Source: Aquificota bacterium (GTDB lineage: Bacteria; Aquificota; Aquificia; Aquificales; Aquificaceae). Taken from it: 64,000 bases of DNA. Below the pieces are notes generated by a model that was given only the letters and a program-made list of their open reading frames with translations, was not told the origin of the DNA and did no database searches. Shown in pieces: positions 41,464-50,824 of the stretch; positions within the stretch are counted from its first letter, which is position 1, and each line of letters begins with the position of its first letter. Where the stretch lies: assembly GCA_030549905.1 (NCBI GenBank), contig JAUQQK010000011.1:1-64000 (forward strand), given 5' to 3'. The position numbers were made by a program, and so were the translations under genes.

Positions 41464-42345
41464 TTATACAGTGTAGCTGACCACTCTCTGGAAGAGGGTA
41501 GGCTCTTTTTGGATATGGCTCAGGTAAGCATCCAGAGGGTAGTTTGCTATAAGAAGCTCATCACCTTCTCTCAGATAATTTCTTCCGTAGTTGGTCATAC
41601 CATACTTCATTTTCCACTCTAAAATGTAAAATCCTTCGTAAAGTCTTTTTATTTTAGGAGAGTTATCGTAGGTTATAAGTATTTTATGCCTACACTTTAC
41701 TACCTCATTCCTTAATCGCTTATGGTCAAAATCAGTGTGAAGGTTCCCCCTTTTACCGTAAAGTCTGGAATTTCTTGAGGAGTAGTATGGAGGGTCAAGG
41801 AAAATTACCGTATCCTCCCCTTCTATATGCATTAATTCAGAATAATCACCGTAGAATATATCTATCCTTTTTAAAACTCTGCTTACATATAAAAGCTTTT
41901 CAATGCTACTTAGGGTAAATCTTTTCCTGAAGGCTTCCTCTGAATAACCTCCACTATCAACAGTTCCAGAAAAGGATATTCGGTTAAGTATGAAGAAATC
42001 CACAGCTCTTTGAAAGGCATCATCTCCAAGCTTATGTCTTCTTTCAATCAATTCTTCATAGAGTTTTCTTCCATCGCCTGTGCTTTTCCATATATTTAAT
42101 ATCTCTTTTATTAATTTTTCAGGCTGTTCTTTAAGCTCTTTCCAAAAGCAGTAGATGTCATAGTTTATATCTCCAATAATGTATCTTCCTTCTGGTTTAA
42201 CTTGCGCCCAGTATAGCGTTATGCTTGCTCCACCACACATGGGCTCTCTTAATTCTTTAAAATCTGAAGGGAAAAACCTTGACAAAAAATTTACTACTTT
42301 GGATTTACCACCAGGATATCTAAGGGGAGATGTTATCAGACCCAT
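41464..42345 (-). CDS. Dam-type DNA adenine methyltransferase (D12 class), modification subunit
   Basis: 293-residue N6-adenine DNA methyltransferase of the Dam/DpnM class. The SAM motif sits in PLRYPGGKSK and EPMCGGASIT at the N-terminus; FLDPPYY, the catalytic D-P-P-Y, is near 198. NRISFSGTVDSGGYS is typical of the family. It starts 26 bases inside the putative endonuclease gene, which points to a type II restriction-modification pair. The recognition site cannot be read from sequence. Confidence 0.9.
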   Translation of the reverse strand: MGLITSPLRYPGGKSKVVNFLSRFFPSDFKELREPMCGGASITLYWAQVKPEGRYIIGDINYDIYCFWKELKEQPEKLIKEILNIWKSTGDGRKLYEELIERRHKLGDDAFQRAVDFFILNRISFSGTVDSGGYSEEAFRKRFTLSSIEKLLYVSRVLKRIDIFYGDYSELMHIEGEDTVIFLDPPYYSSRNSRLYGKRGNLHTDFDHKRLRNEVVKCRHKILITYDNSPKIKRLYEGFYILEWKMKYGMTNYGRNYLREGDELLIANYPLDAYLSHIQKEPTLFQRVVSYTV

Positions 42346-43402
42346 AGTAAGCTACCTCAAAGTTGTTATACTTTGCTTCTTTCAGAAGGTTTAAAAAGAA
42401 GTTTTTTCTTTTCCCATTCCTCAGTGAATTTATAATATCCATCAGGCTTTTAGAAAGATGTTTTGATGAGGTTAGTTTTATTGCGGGCTTGAAATGGGCA
42501 GGCTTGCCATCAACATAAAGCTCATCTATGCTTTTCAGCAACATTATCTTGATAAGCCCGTCTTTAATGTCCTCTACACTCGGAAGCAATGAGTTTTTAG
42601 CATGCTTACATTCATATAGATAGAATATTCCGTCCCTGTATTCATACTCGTCTATTGTTAAATGATATATGCCACCCAAATAGTTTTCTATGTCTATTTT
42701 TGCCTTATGTCCCATTTTAACAAACTCTTTTGGCTGGCTTGTATTTACTTCTCTGTTCTGAGCAGACATTGCCTTAAGTCTGGAGTTTAGCTTAAAATTT
42801 TCTACACCTTCATAGATTAACCTTTTAAAATCCTCTAAACCCTTCTCACTATGCATTTTAACGCCCAAGGACTTACTTAGCTTTGAATAGCACTCAATTA
42901 CTTTTTCTATTAAATTTGTAAGATTTTCCTTTTCCAATTCCTTCAAGTTCCAGTGTAGAGCGGTATGGTGGTAATAGGATAATTCTATCAATTTATTTCT
43001 AATATAAGACCAGTCAAACCTCTGGTTTTTTAACTTATTCCCCACCTTTTCCGCATAGCAGTAGTAAGCAGGTATAACATATACATTCAATAAGCTCATT
43101 AAAGATACAGTGTCCCACTGTAAAAAGTCTCTGTCACCCTCTATTCCTTCATCTTTGACTATTGGTATAATGCTAACCTTCTTTGATACATTTTGGGTGA
43201 GAATATCATAAACCCTTGCATATGGGTAGCTTCTTGTCCTTTTTGGAGATACCCACAAGCAGACAGCCATAGAGGAGCTATTGACCTTCGTTATGAACTT
43301 GGGTCTATTGGGAGGCAAAGAGCCAAACTCAAACTCTTCTAAGGCAGTTCTGTTAAAAAACACATACGACAGCCCGCTTTTCACTACACCCACAAACTTC
43401 AT
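42320..43402 (-). CDS. Putative type II restriction endonuclease
   Basis: 360 residues with no family I can name. A PD-(D/E)xK-like active site may lie in HLTIDEYEYRDGIFYLYECKHAK: an Asp, about 13 residues, then E-C-K. The rest is helical and Lys-rich. The base composition looks more A+T-rich than the neighbours. Overlap with the downstream methyltransferase gene (26 bases) supports the restriction role. The ATG overlaps the fabD stop as ATGA, so its translation follows fabD. Confidence 0.6.
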   Translation of the reverse strand: MKFVGVVKSGLSYVFFNRTALEEFEFGSLPPNRPKFITKVNSSSMAVCLWVSPKRTRSYPYARVYDILTQNVSKKVSIIPIVKDEGIEGDRDFLQWDTVSLMSLLNVYVIPAYYCYAEKVGNKLKNQRFDWSYIRNKLIELSYYHHTALHWNLKELEKENLTNLIEKVIECYSKLSKSLGVKMHSEKGLEDFKRLIYEGVENFKLNSRLKAMSAQNREVNTSQPKEFVKMGHKAKIDIENYLGGIYHLTIDEYEYRDGIFYLYECKHAKNSLLPSVEDIKDGLIKIMLLKSIDELYVDGKPAHFKPAIKLTSSKHLSKSLMDIINSLRNGKRKNFFLNLLKEAKYNNFEVAYYGSDNISP

Positions 43403-44328
43403 AATGCCCTTATAACTTTTTCCAGGTCCTCCACCTTTTCCACATTAAAGACCCGCACATGGGGCACTGTCTGCTGGACAAGTTTTGACAGCACGTTCTT
43501 TGGTCCTATTTCCACAAAGGTATCCACGCCCCCTTCTACCATGTAAAGCACGCTCTGATACCACCTGACGGGTGAAAAAATCTGCCTGTAAAGGTTTTCC
43601 CTTATTTCGGGTGCCATTGTATGTTCTCTGGCGGTATAATTCTGCACCAGCGGTAGGGTGATATTCTTTATGGGTGTCTGTGCCAGCTTTAGCCTGAAGG
43701 CATCCGCCGCTGGCTTCATGAGAGAGCAGTGAGAGGGGACGGAGACCTTCAGAGGTATCACCTTACCCCCCATCTCCTTTGCTATCTGACCAGCTTTTTC
43801 CACCGCAGGCTTTTCTCCGGATATGACCGTTTGCTCTGGAGAGTTGTAGTTGGCAGGCTCTACAATCCCTGCCTCCTGAGCAAGCCTGCAGGCTTCTTCC
43901 ACCTTATCGGGTGGAAGTTTTAAAATGGCCGCCATCGCACCTTTACCTTCAGGCACAGCCTCCTGCATGTATTTACCCCTCAGATGGGCAAGCCTGACTG
44001 CTTCAAAAAACTCCACACCTCCAGCCACACAAAGGGCTGTGTATTCACCAAGGGAATGACCCGCCACGAAATCAGGTTCTGGAAAGCCCTTTGCCCGCAT
44101 TGCTCTGTATATGGCCATGCTTGTGGTCAGTATGGCTGGCTGTGTGTTTATCGTACGGTTTAGCTCTTCCTCCGGTCCTTTAAAGATAATGTCCGTTATG
44201 CTGTATCTCAGGGCCGTTTCCGCACTGTGGAATACATCTGCGGACTCCGCAAACTCCCTGTAAAAGTCATAACCCATGCCCACATACTGGGAACCCTGTC
44301 CTGGAAATATGTAAGCCAGCTTACCCAT
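43399..44328 (-). CDS. fabD: Malonyl-CoA:ACP transacylase
   Basis: Loads malonyl groups onto ACP for fatty acid synthesis. The 309-residue protein has FPGQGSQYVGMG at the start, the nucleophile motif GHSLGEY near 90, VSVPSHCSLMKPA with the active-site His, and QNYTAREH-like segments. A TAAAAT box overlaps the stop of the upstream small gene nine bases before the ATG. It is the gene to which the restriction-modification pair is attached. Confidence 0.96.
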   Translation of the reverse strand: MGKLAYIFPGQGSQYVGMGYDFYREFAESADVFHSAETALRYSITDIIFKGPEEELNRTINTQPAILTTSMAIYRAMRAKGFPEPDFVAGHSLGEYTALCVAGGVEFFEAVRLAHLRGKYMQEAVPEGKGAMAAILKLPPDKVEEACRLAQEAGIVEPANYNSPEQTVISGEKPAVEKAGQIAKEMGGKVIPLKVSVPSHCSLMKPAADAFRLKLAQTPIKNITLPLVQNYTAREHTMAPEIRENLYRQIFSPVRWYQSVLYMVEGGVDTFVEIGPKNVLSKLVQQTVPHVRVFNVEKVEDLEKVIRAL

Positions 44329-44340
44329 AAGATGGCTATT

Positions 44341-44577
44341 TTAACCCAATTCCCTTAATTTTTCCCTTATTAGTTCCCAGCTCCACCATGTGGCTTCGTT
44401 TATAGGCATGCTCTTGCCTATGTTTTCCTCCGTGCCCTCAACCCATATGACCTTTCCGTCTGTCAGAAGTTTAAAGTTTCTTGTCCTTGAGGACCACCTC
44501 CAGAAATTATGAGGTCCTATACCAAGGGCTTTCTTGAACATTTCAAGCTCGTTTGGAAGCAACGGTCTTCCCTGCAT
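44341..44577 (-). CDS. Small Trp-rich hypothetical protein
   Basis: A 78-residue protein with no family I recognise. It begins QGRPLLPNELEMFKKALGIG, contains NFWRWSSRTRNF and a WWSWELIREKLREL C-terminal helix, and has six tryptophans for its size. The start at 44577 is preferred because a TATAAT box lies six bases upstream inside the Lon-like gene's stop region. No signal or membrane segment is visible. It sits between a protease gene and fabD. Confidence 0.7.
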   Translation of the reverse strand: MQGRPLLPNELEMFKKALGIGPHNFWRWSSRTRNFKLLTDGKVIWVEGTEENIGKSMPINEATWWSWELIREKLRELG

Positions 44578-44583
44578 GCCTTT

Positions 44584-44589
44584 ATTATA
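44584..44589 (-). promoter_or_regulatory. -10 box for the small Trp-rich gene (leaderless type)
   Basis: TATAAT overlapping the stop codon of the Lon-like gene, six bases before the ATG at 44577. No ribosome-binding site. Confidence 0.5.
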
Positions 44590-46924
44590 ACTTCCTTTTT
44601 CTGACAGCCTGCGAGGACCTTCTGGCAAGGTCAATAAGACCTTTTTTTACCCTTTCATGAAACCTTTCCGCCGGCATGTCCGTCATTAGCTCTATCACAT
44701 CGTCCACCGTATCCACCGTATACAGGTGAAACTCTCCCCTGTGGATGCTCTCCAAAATTTCCTCATCGAGCACAAGGTTGCTGTAGTTTCTTGAAGGCAG
44801 TATAACACCCTCATTACCCTTCATGCCTAAAACCTTGCAAACCCTGTAAAAGCCCTCCACCTTTTCCCTTATACCACCTACGGGTTGCACATTACCAAGC
44901 TGGTCTACGGAGCCAGTTATGGCTATGTTTTGCTTTAGAGGCACGCCTGCGATCGCAGAGAGAATTGCCACAAGCTCTGCCACAGAGGCGCTGTCGCCTT
45001 CCACCTCATCGTAGCTCTGTTCAAAGGTTATGCTGCAGGATATGTGCAGGGGCACTTCTCTACCATACTTCCTCCCAAGGTAGCCGCTGAGTATGAGAAC
45101 TCCCTTTGAGTGTATGGGTCCGCTGAGCTCCACCTCCCTTTCTATGTTTATGACACCTTTTTCTCCCATGTAGACGGAGGCTGTTATCCTGCTTGGTTTT
45201 CCAAAGCTGTAGTCCCCAAGCTCATATACGCTCAGGCCGTTAGTCTGTCCTACTTCCCTTCCTTCCACCCTCACTATAAGCTTTCCTTCCCTTATAGCCT
45301 CTCTTATCTTTTCCTCAAGCAGGTTTGACCTTATTACCTTCTCCCTTAAAGCCCTTTTTATATGTTCCCCTCTAATAAGCTGGTCGTCCTCGGAGAAGGA
45401 CTGGGCTTCCCTTACAAGGTCTATGATAGGACCAAAGACAGCACTAAACTTTTCCCTATGTCCTGACAGCCTCACGCCGTAAGAAAAAAGCTCGGTCAGC
45501 GCATCTGATGAAAGATGTTTTAATCCTTCCTCCTCTATAATCTTTCTAATGATTCTCGGGAAAGCTTCTATAAGCTCTTCCTTTATCCAGATTATGCTGT
45601 CAAACTCCGCCTTTACCTTAAAAAGCCTTCCAAACTCGGGGTCAAAGTTGTAAAGCAGGTAGTAAAGGTATGGGTCGCCTATCAGAACCACCTTAATTTC
45701 GGCGGGTAGTGGTTCCGGGCTTATACCCACATAGGGTAAAAGACTGTCCTCTAAGGGATGAAGGGGCAAATGAATTTTCTTATGCATAAGCACCTTTTTG
45801 AAAGCGTCCCACAGGAAAGGATTTTTTAGCAGGTCAAGGGCTCTGACCACCAGATAGCCTCCTCTTGCCCTATGTAGGGACCCGGCGGAAAGGCTCATGT
45901 GGTCTGCATAGACCACACCCATCTCCACACTGTAAAAGACCTTTCCAAAGAGGTTCTGGAAGGTAGGCACCTCTTCAAAAACTACTGGCGCACCCTCAAG
46001 GGAGGAGTTATCCACAAGCACATTAACTCTGAAGGCATTGAGGGATTTGTCTATCATCCTTTGAAAGGCTAAGTTGCCTTTAGAGGTGTGCCATGACAGG
46101 AATAGGTCCGCATTTTTCACCAGCTCTTCCTTGAGCCTTGTCAGATGGCTTTTTATCCCCTCATAACTATCGTATTTGCTCTCAAATCTGGAAAACACCT
46201 TTTCCACCGCATAGCGTGCCACCCTATTCCTTAACTCCATTATCTGGTCCGATAGGCTGTGGTCAAGCTCCCTCATCTCCCTCATCAGGTCCCTGAACCT
46301 TTCCTCAAACTCTGACAGGTTTTTTTCGTATGCCTCCTGAAGCCTCGGGTTTGAATAAATTTCCTCCTCCGGCACTATCCTCCTGCCCACAAGGGGCAGA
46401 AGTTTTATACCTGCAGGTGTAAATACCACACCAAGGTTGTGCCTCTGGGCTTCCTCCGCAAGCCTCTGGGCTACTTCTTCTTTTTTCATTTCAACGTTTT
46501 TGGCTATTCGTGCCACCTCTTCCTCATATTCTTTGCTTTCAAAAGCCTTTGGAATTTCTTCTTTCAAGGTTTCAATGGCCCTTTCTATATCCTGAGCAAA
46601 GGCTTTGCCCATGCCTGCAGGCAGCAGCAGGTAGGTGGGTCTTAAGGGGTTGTCAAAATTATTCACATAGCATATATCCTCTGGCTTTTCCTTGCCCTTA
46701 GCCACCTCCCTGAGCCTTCTTAAAGCATATACGGTCCTTCCCACGCTTTCTGGTCCTGAAACATATATATTGTAGCCTTCTGACTCTGTGTTCAGGGCAA
46801 GGTCAAAGGCTAACCTGACCCTTTCCTGCCCGGGGAAAAGCTCGCCAGGTTCCACATCCCTTGTGGATATTTCATAAACATACTTTAAACTAAGCTCCTC
46901 AGCCCTTAACTTCCTTATAGCCAC
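44585..46924 (-). CDS. Lon-like ATP-dependent protease (YcbZ/LonC type)
   Basis: 779-residue AAA+ serine protease with a Ser-Lys dyad. The N-terminal part has a P-loop GPESVGRTVYA with Arg in place of the usual Lys, as is common in this subfamily. A helical coiled-coil insertion lies at about 120-270. The C-terminal protease domain has EGDSASVAEL for the Ser and GGIREKVEGFY for the Lys. It lacks the N-terminal substrate domain of true Lon. Two bases separate it from the upstream gene. Confidence 0.9.
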   Translation of the reverse strand: MAIRKLRAEELSLKYVYEISTRDVEPGELFPGQERVRLAFDLALNTESEGYNIYVSGPESVGRTVYALRRLREVAKGKEKPEDICYVNNFDNPLRPTYLLLPAGMGKAFAQDIERAIETLKEEIPKAFESKEYEEEVARIAKNVEMKKEEVAQRLAEEAQRHNLGVVFTPAGIKLLPLVGRRIVPEEEIYSNPRLQEAYEKNLSEFEERFRDLMREMRELDHSLSDQIMELRNRVARYAVEKVFSRFESKYDSYEGIKSHLTRLKEELVKNADLFLSWHTSKGNLAFQRMIDKSLNAFRVNVLVDNSSLEGAPVVFEEVPTFQNLFGKVFYSVEMGVVYADHMSLSAGSLHRARGGYLVVRALDLLKNPFLWDAFKKVLMHKKIHLPLHPLEDSLLPYVGISPEPLPAEIKVVLIGDPYLYYLLYNFDPEFGRLFKVKAEFDSIIWIKEELIEAFPRIIRKIIEEEGLKHLSSDALTELFSYGVRLSGHREKFSAVFGPIIDLVREAQSFSEDDQLIRGEHIKRALREKVIRSNLLEEKIREAIREGKLIVRVEGREVGQTNGLSVYELGDYSFGKPSRITASVYMGEKGVINIEREVELSGPIHSKGVLILSGYLGRKYGREVPLHISCSITFEQSYDEVEGDSASVAELVAILSAIAGVPLKQNIAITGSVDQLGNVQPVGGIREKVEGFYRVCKVLGMKGNEGVILPSRNYSNLVLDEEILESIHRGEFHLYTVDTVDDVIELMTDMPAERFHERVKKGLIDLARRSSQAVRKRKL

Positions 46925-46925
46925 C

Positions 46926-47246
46926 TTATAATGCCTTCCTTATTTCTCTTCCTATCTTTTCCTCTACCGATTTTACCTTGCTGAATATTCTACCTGACTT
47001 GCCTTCCCTGTAGTCTATCTTCATGGTGATGGATATGCGTGGACAGTCCTTTCTGAGGGCTTCAAAGCCTTCTTTTAGCACAGCCATGACCTCATCCCAG
47101 CTCTCGCCCTCTATGATGGTGCCCATGGGGGTAAGCACATAGTTAAGTCCTGACTTATCTACAATATCTACAACCCTTGCCACATACTCACTTACGCTCT
47201 CCCCCTTTCCTAATGGCGTCATGCTTACAAACACAAGCACGCTCAT
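46926..47246 (-). CDS. MTH1187-family (UPF0045) putative thiamine-binding protein
   Basis: 106-residue single-domain protein of the MTH1187/YkoF fold. LVFVSMTPLGKGESVSEYVARVV at the N-terminus and YVLTPMGTIIEGESWDEVM in the middle are the family's two halves. Some relatives bind thiamine. It overlaps no gene and has a TATAAT box seven bases before its ATG, shared with the divergent permease gene. Confidence 0.85.
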   Translation of the reverse strand: MSVLVFVSMTPLGKGESVSEYVARVVDIVDKSGLNYVLTPMGTIIEGESWDEVMAVLKEGFEALRKDCPRISITMKIDYREGKSGRIFSKVKSVEEKIGREIRKAL

Positions 47247-47253
47247 GCCTTAT

Positions 47254-47261
47254 ATTATACT
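47254..47261. promoter_or_regulatory. Overlapping divergent -10 boxes
   Basis: ATTATACT contains TATAAT on the minus strand (47254-47259) and TATACT on the plus strand (47256-47261). The minus start codon is seven bases away and the plus GTG nine bases away, so both transcripts would be leaderless or nearly so. Confidence 0.5.
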
Positions 47262-47270
47262 ATTACCACC

Positions 47271-48254
47271 GTGAGGTTAAGTTTTCCACTTACCATAATA
47301 GGCTTTTTTATCTTCTGCGCCCTACTTGCGGACTTCCTTGCACCCTATCCTTATGCCCTTCAGAACCGCACAGCTCCCTTCCATCCACCCACAAGGATAC
47401 ACGTATTCAAGGAAGGCTCCATTACCTTTCCTTACGTACATCCCTACAGGCTCAAGGACCCCCTTTTCAAGGTCTATGAGGAGGACAGGCACGCCTACTG
47501 CAAGCTCAGGCTCTTTTCCAGAACCCCCTATGGCTTTAAATTCCTGTCGGTAGAAGAGCCCTGCAGGCTCTATCTTTTAGGAACGGACAAGCTGGGAAGA
47601 GATATATTCAGCAGGCTCCTGTATGGTGCGAGGGTTTCCCTTCTTGTGGGCTTTGTGGGCATTAGCATTACCTTCCTTTTAGGTAGCCTGATAGGTGGTC
47701 TTTCCGGATACTTTGGAGGCAGGGTTGATGCGGTACTGATGAGGCTTGTGGAAGTTTTGCTTGCTATCCCCACCTTTTACCTCATGCTGTCCTTGAGGTC
47801 CGTCTTTCCCCTAACCATGGAAAGCTTTCAGGTCTTCCTGATGGTGGTTTTCATACTTTCCTTTATAGGATGGGCTGGACTTGCAAGGGTTGTAAGGGGC
47901 ATGGTGCTGTCCATAAGGGAGAAGGAGTTTGTTCAGTCCGCAAAAACCTACGGTGCAGGCACTTTAAGAATACTGAGGGTTCATATACTGCCAAACACTT
48001 ACTACTACCTTATCGTCTCCGCCACCCTGTCCTTCCCAGGCTACATACTGGCGGAGGCATCCCTTAGCTTTCTCGGTCTTGGCATACAGGAGCCTTACCC
48101 CAGCTGGGGCAACATGCTTTCTGATGCAAGAAACGTAAACCTTGTTATGGCACACCCATGGATACTTGCGCCGGGCATAGCCATATTCCTGCTCGTTATA
48201 GCTTTTAATCTGCTCGGCGATGAGCTTTTAAAGGGAGAAAGGCATGAAGGATGA
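47271..48254 (+). CDS. Dipeptide/oligopeptide-type ABC transporter permease (DppC/OppC family)
   Basis: 327-residue inner-membrane permease with about six helices. The DppC signature GTDKLGRDIFSRLLYGARVSL and an EAA-type loop AEASLSFLGLGIQEPYPSWG are present. About 80 residues lie between the first helix and the GTD motif and would form a periplasmic domain with two cysteines. The usual partner permease, ATPases and binding protein are not next to it. It starts with GTG and shares an overlapping divergent promoter with the minus-strand gene. Confidence 0.88.
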   Translation: MRLSFPLTIIGFFIFCALLADFLAPYPYALQNRTAPFHPPTRIHVFKEGSITFPYVHPYRLKDPLFKVYEEDRHAYCKLRLFSRTPYGFKFLSVEEPCRLYLLGTDKLGRDIFSRLLYGARVSLLVGFVGISITFLLGSLIGGLSGYFGGRVDAVLMRLVEVLLAIPTFYLMLSLRSVFPLTMESFQVFLMVVFILSFIGWAGLARVVRGMVLSIREKEFVQSAKTYGAGTLRILRVHILPNTYYYLIVSATLSFPGYILAEASLSFLGLGIQEPYPSWGNMLSDARNVNLVMAHPWILAPGIAIFLLVIAFNLLGDELLKGERHEG

Positions 48255-48990
48255 AGCCTGCAAAGTGATAAAGAACAGGCATATGGGCGGAAGGCTTTAC
48301 CTCTTGGAGCTCCATGCGCCTTATATATCAAGAAACGTTAGAGGTGGGCAGTTTGTTATGCTTAAAGTTTCGCCTACCCTTGACCCTATGGGTAGAAGAG
48401 CCTTTGCGGTAGGTGATGTAAGGGGTGAGAATATTCTCATATTCTATGACCTAGTGGGAAGAGGCACAAGGCTCCTGAGCCAGATAAAAGAGGGTGAGGA
48501 GCTTATGGCATTCGGTCCACTTGGCAAGGGACTTTTCCCTGAGAGGGGCAATAAACATCTTCTTCTTGGAGGTGGTGTGGGTCTGGCTGGCCTTACCCTG
48601 TGGGGCAAGGAGCTAAGGCAGATGGGTAAGGAGGTGGTCTTTGTTTATGCGGGGAGGTCTGCAGAGCACCTTGGAATGGAAGAATGGCTCAGAGAGGAAG
48701 GTTTTGAGTATATTCTCTACACGGAGGATGGAAGCAGGGGCAGGAAGGGGCTGATAACTGAGGTGCTTAAAGAGTTTGACACATCCTGGGTAGTCCATGC
48801 TTGCGGACCAAAGGGCATGCTAAGAGCCCTCAAAAACCTCAAGACAGGTCATACCATACACTTTTCCCTTGAGGGCAGGATGGCTTGTGGATGGGGGGTC
48901 TGTCTTGGCTGTGTAGTAAGAACAAAGGAAGGCTACAAGAGGGTCTGCTACGAGGGTCCTGTCTTTGACTCTCAGGAGGTGCTTTTCTGA
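48244..48990 (+). CDS. pyrK: Dihydroorotate dehydrogenase electron transfer subunit
   Basis: 248-residue FAD/2Fe-2S flavoprotein that passes electrons from PyrD to NAD. It has [11 protein letters not shown] with the FAD site, [12 protein letters not shown] for NAD binding and four cluster cysteines, C-x4-C-x2-C-x11-C, from [13 protein letters not shown] onward. pyrD is not in the window. GGGAGAAAGG precedes the ATG, which lies 11 bases inside the permease gene. It is followed by ribE. Confidence 0.9.
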   Translation: MKDEACKVIKNRHMGGRLYLLELHAPYISRNVRGGQFVMLKVSPTLDPMGRRAFAVGDVRGENILIFYDLVGRGTRLLSQIKEGEELMAFGPLGKGLFPERGNKHLLLGGGVGLAGLTLWGKELRQMGKEVVFVYAGRSAEHLGMEEWLREEGFEYILYTEDGSRGRKGLITEVLKEFDTSWVVHACGPKGMLRALKNLKTGHTIHFSLEGRMACGWGVCLGCVVRTKEGYKRVCYEGPVFDSQEVLF

Positions 48991-49613
48991 TGTTCACGGG
49001 GCTTGTGGAAAGGGTAGGTAAGGTAGTCTCCTTCACAGGAGGTCAGCTATGCCTTTGGGCGGGCTTTGAAGATGTGAAACTGGGCGACAGCGTGGCGGTT
49101 AATGGCGTATGCCTCACAGTGGTTAAAATAGAGAAGGAGCTTCTTTACTTTGACGTATCAGAGGAAACACTAAGGAGGAGCAACTTAAGGCTTTTAAAGG
49201 CTGGAGACCCTGTAAACCTTGAGAGAGCTCTAAAACCCACTGACAGGCTTGGCGGACACCTGCTTCAGGGTCATGTGGATTTTACAGCACCCATACTCAT
49301 GTTAGAAAGAAGGGGTCAGCATTGGGAACTGAGGGTTAAGATAAGTGAGGATTACAGGTTTTATTTTGTTGAAAAGGGCTCAGTGGGTATAGATGGGATA
49401 AGCCTCACAATTAATTCTGTGCATGAAGACTTTATAAGCATGAACATAATCCCACATACCTATGCAAACACGAGCCTTAGATACAAAAAGAAGGGAGACT
49501 TAGTAAATGTGGAGGTGGATATTATAGGCAAATATGTGTTAAACTATTTGCGAAAAATTAATAAAAAGGACTTGCATGCATTGCTTGAGGAATTTTATAA
49601 TACCAGTCCATGA
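48990..49613 (+). CDS. ribE: Riboflavin synthase (alpha chain)
   Basis: Final step of riboflavin synthesis from two lumazines. The 207-residue protein has the duplicated barrel signature: [25 protein letters not shown] and [10 protein letters not shown] in the first half, and [11 protein letters not shown] in the second. The ATG overlaps the pyrK stop (TGATG), linking flavin supply to a flavoprotein gene. Confidence 0.95.
   Translation: MFTGLVERVGKVVSFTGGQLCLWAGFEDVKLGDSVAVNGVCLTVVKIEKELLYFDVSEETLRRSNLRLLKAGDPVNLERALKPTDRLGGHLLQGHVDFTAPILMLERRGQHWELRVKISEDYRFYFVEKGSVGIDGISLTINSVHEDFISMNIIPHTYANTSLRYKKKGDLVNVEVDIIGKYVLNYLRKINKKDLHALLEEFYNTSP
49572..49601 (+). promoter_or_regulatory. Promoter of the EAL-HDOD gene inside ribE
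   Basis: TTGCAT (49572-49577), an 18-base spacer and TATAAT (49596-49601), eight bases before the ATG at 49610. It lies in the ribE 3' end, so the gene may have both coupled and independent expression. Confidence 0.5.
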
Positions 49614-50824
49614 ACGTGCTTTGTAAACAGGCAATTTATGATGGTAGGGGGAACATAGCCTTTTATGAGGTCTTTGTTCAGGACAAAAGCACGGGAGCCT
49701 ATCCGGAAGGTCTTGACCCCTTGAAGGCTACTACCATAGCCATAGATGTGCTAACAGAGCTGGGTGCGCAGAAGGTGGGCAACGGTAAGCTGGTTTTTGT
49801 AAATGTCCCGGCTATCTTTCTTGAAGCCTCCATGTTTGACCTTTTATCTCCTCAGTATGTGGCTGTGGAGCTTGTGGAGAATAAAAGGCTAACAAAGACA
49901 CTTTTTGAGGCTATAGATGTATTGGTGAAGAGAGGTTTTAAGTTTTGCATTGATGATTTTGGTTTTGAAAAGATAGATTACCTGCCCTTGCTCCAAAAAT
50001 GCCACTTTGTTAAGATTGACCTCAAAAATAATCCCTATAATGAGGAGGAACTTAGAGAGGTAATAGGTGTATTAAAAAGCTTGAAAAAGGGCATTATTGT
50101 TAAAAATGTAGAGACCAAGGAAGACTATGATAAGGCTTACCATATTGGATTTGAGTATTTTCAGGGGCTTTATCTATCAAAGCCTGCGATTGTTAAAGAT
50201 ACAAGAACCATATCCTTTTTAAAATCCACCATTTTTAGGATATACAATGCAATAAAGTCAAAGGATATAAAGGGCATTGTGGATGTGATTGAAAAGGACG
50301 TGGGTGTAGCTTACAGACTTCTTAAGCTGGTGAATTCAGCCTTTTTCCCGAAGGCAAGGGAGTTCAGCAAGGTGGAGGATGCGGTGGTTTATCTCGGGTT
50401 GGAAAACATAGCCAAATTTACCATAGTTCTTGCCCTTTCTGACATGTTTGTGGAAAAGGAAGAGATAGAGCTTTGGAAAAGGGCTCTGTTCAGGGCAAGC
50501 CTTGCGGAGAGGATAGCGGGGGTATATGCCAGAGATTACAAGGACAAGGCATATCTGATGGGTCTCTTTTCCTTATCACAGGAGATAATGGGACAAAACC
50601 CCGCAGACCTTGCAAGAAGTATAGCCCTTGACCATGAAATAGTAGAAGCCTACGAAAACAGATTAAGCCCTCTGGGCTTTATACTTTCCATTATAGACCT
50701 GCTGGAAGACAGACAGGACGATGAAACGGTTAGAAAGGTGGCTAAGGTGCTTGAAGTGTCTCCAGATAAGCTAAAAGCACTTATAGAAGAAGCCAAACAG
50801 GAGGCGGAGAGGTTCGTCTCTTAA
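49610..50824 (+). CDS. EAL-HDOD signalling protein (YuxH type)
   Basis: 404 residues. The N-terminal EAL-like domain (about 1-200) has YEVFVQD in place of E-x-[15 protein letters not shown] and [10 protein letters not shown], where a catalytic Glu is replaced by Lys, so c-di-GMP cleavage is unlikely. A C-terminal HDOD domain (about 205-400) has [17 protein letters not shown]. Family members relay signals, often to motility. The ATG overlaps the ribE stop (ATGA). Confidence 0.88.
   Translation: MNVLCKQAIYDGRGNIAFYEVFVQDKSTGAYPEGLDPLKATTIAIDVLTELGAQKVGNGKLVFVNVPAIFLEASMFDLLSPQYVAVELVENKRLTKTLFEAIDVLVKRGFKFCIDDFGFEKIDYLPLLQKCHFVKIDLKNNPYNEEELREVIGVLKSLKKGIIVKNVETKEDYDKAYHIGFEYFQGLYLSKPAIVKDTRTISFLKSTIFRIYNAIKSKDIKGIVDVIEKDVGVAYRLLKLVNSAFFPKAREFSKVEDAVVYLGLENIAKFTIVLALSDMFVEKEEIELWKRALFRASLAERIAGVYARDYKDKAYLMGLFSLSQEIMGQNPADLARSIALDHEIVEAYENRLSPLGFILSIIDLLEDRQDDETVRKVAKVLEVSPDKLKALIEEAKQEAERFVS

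Noticed and set aside
49610-50824. Active c-di-GMP phosphodiesterase
   Set aside because: E-x-L and a further catalytic Glu position are changed (VKNVE), so the domain is probably inactive.
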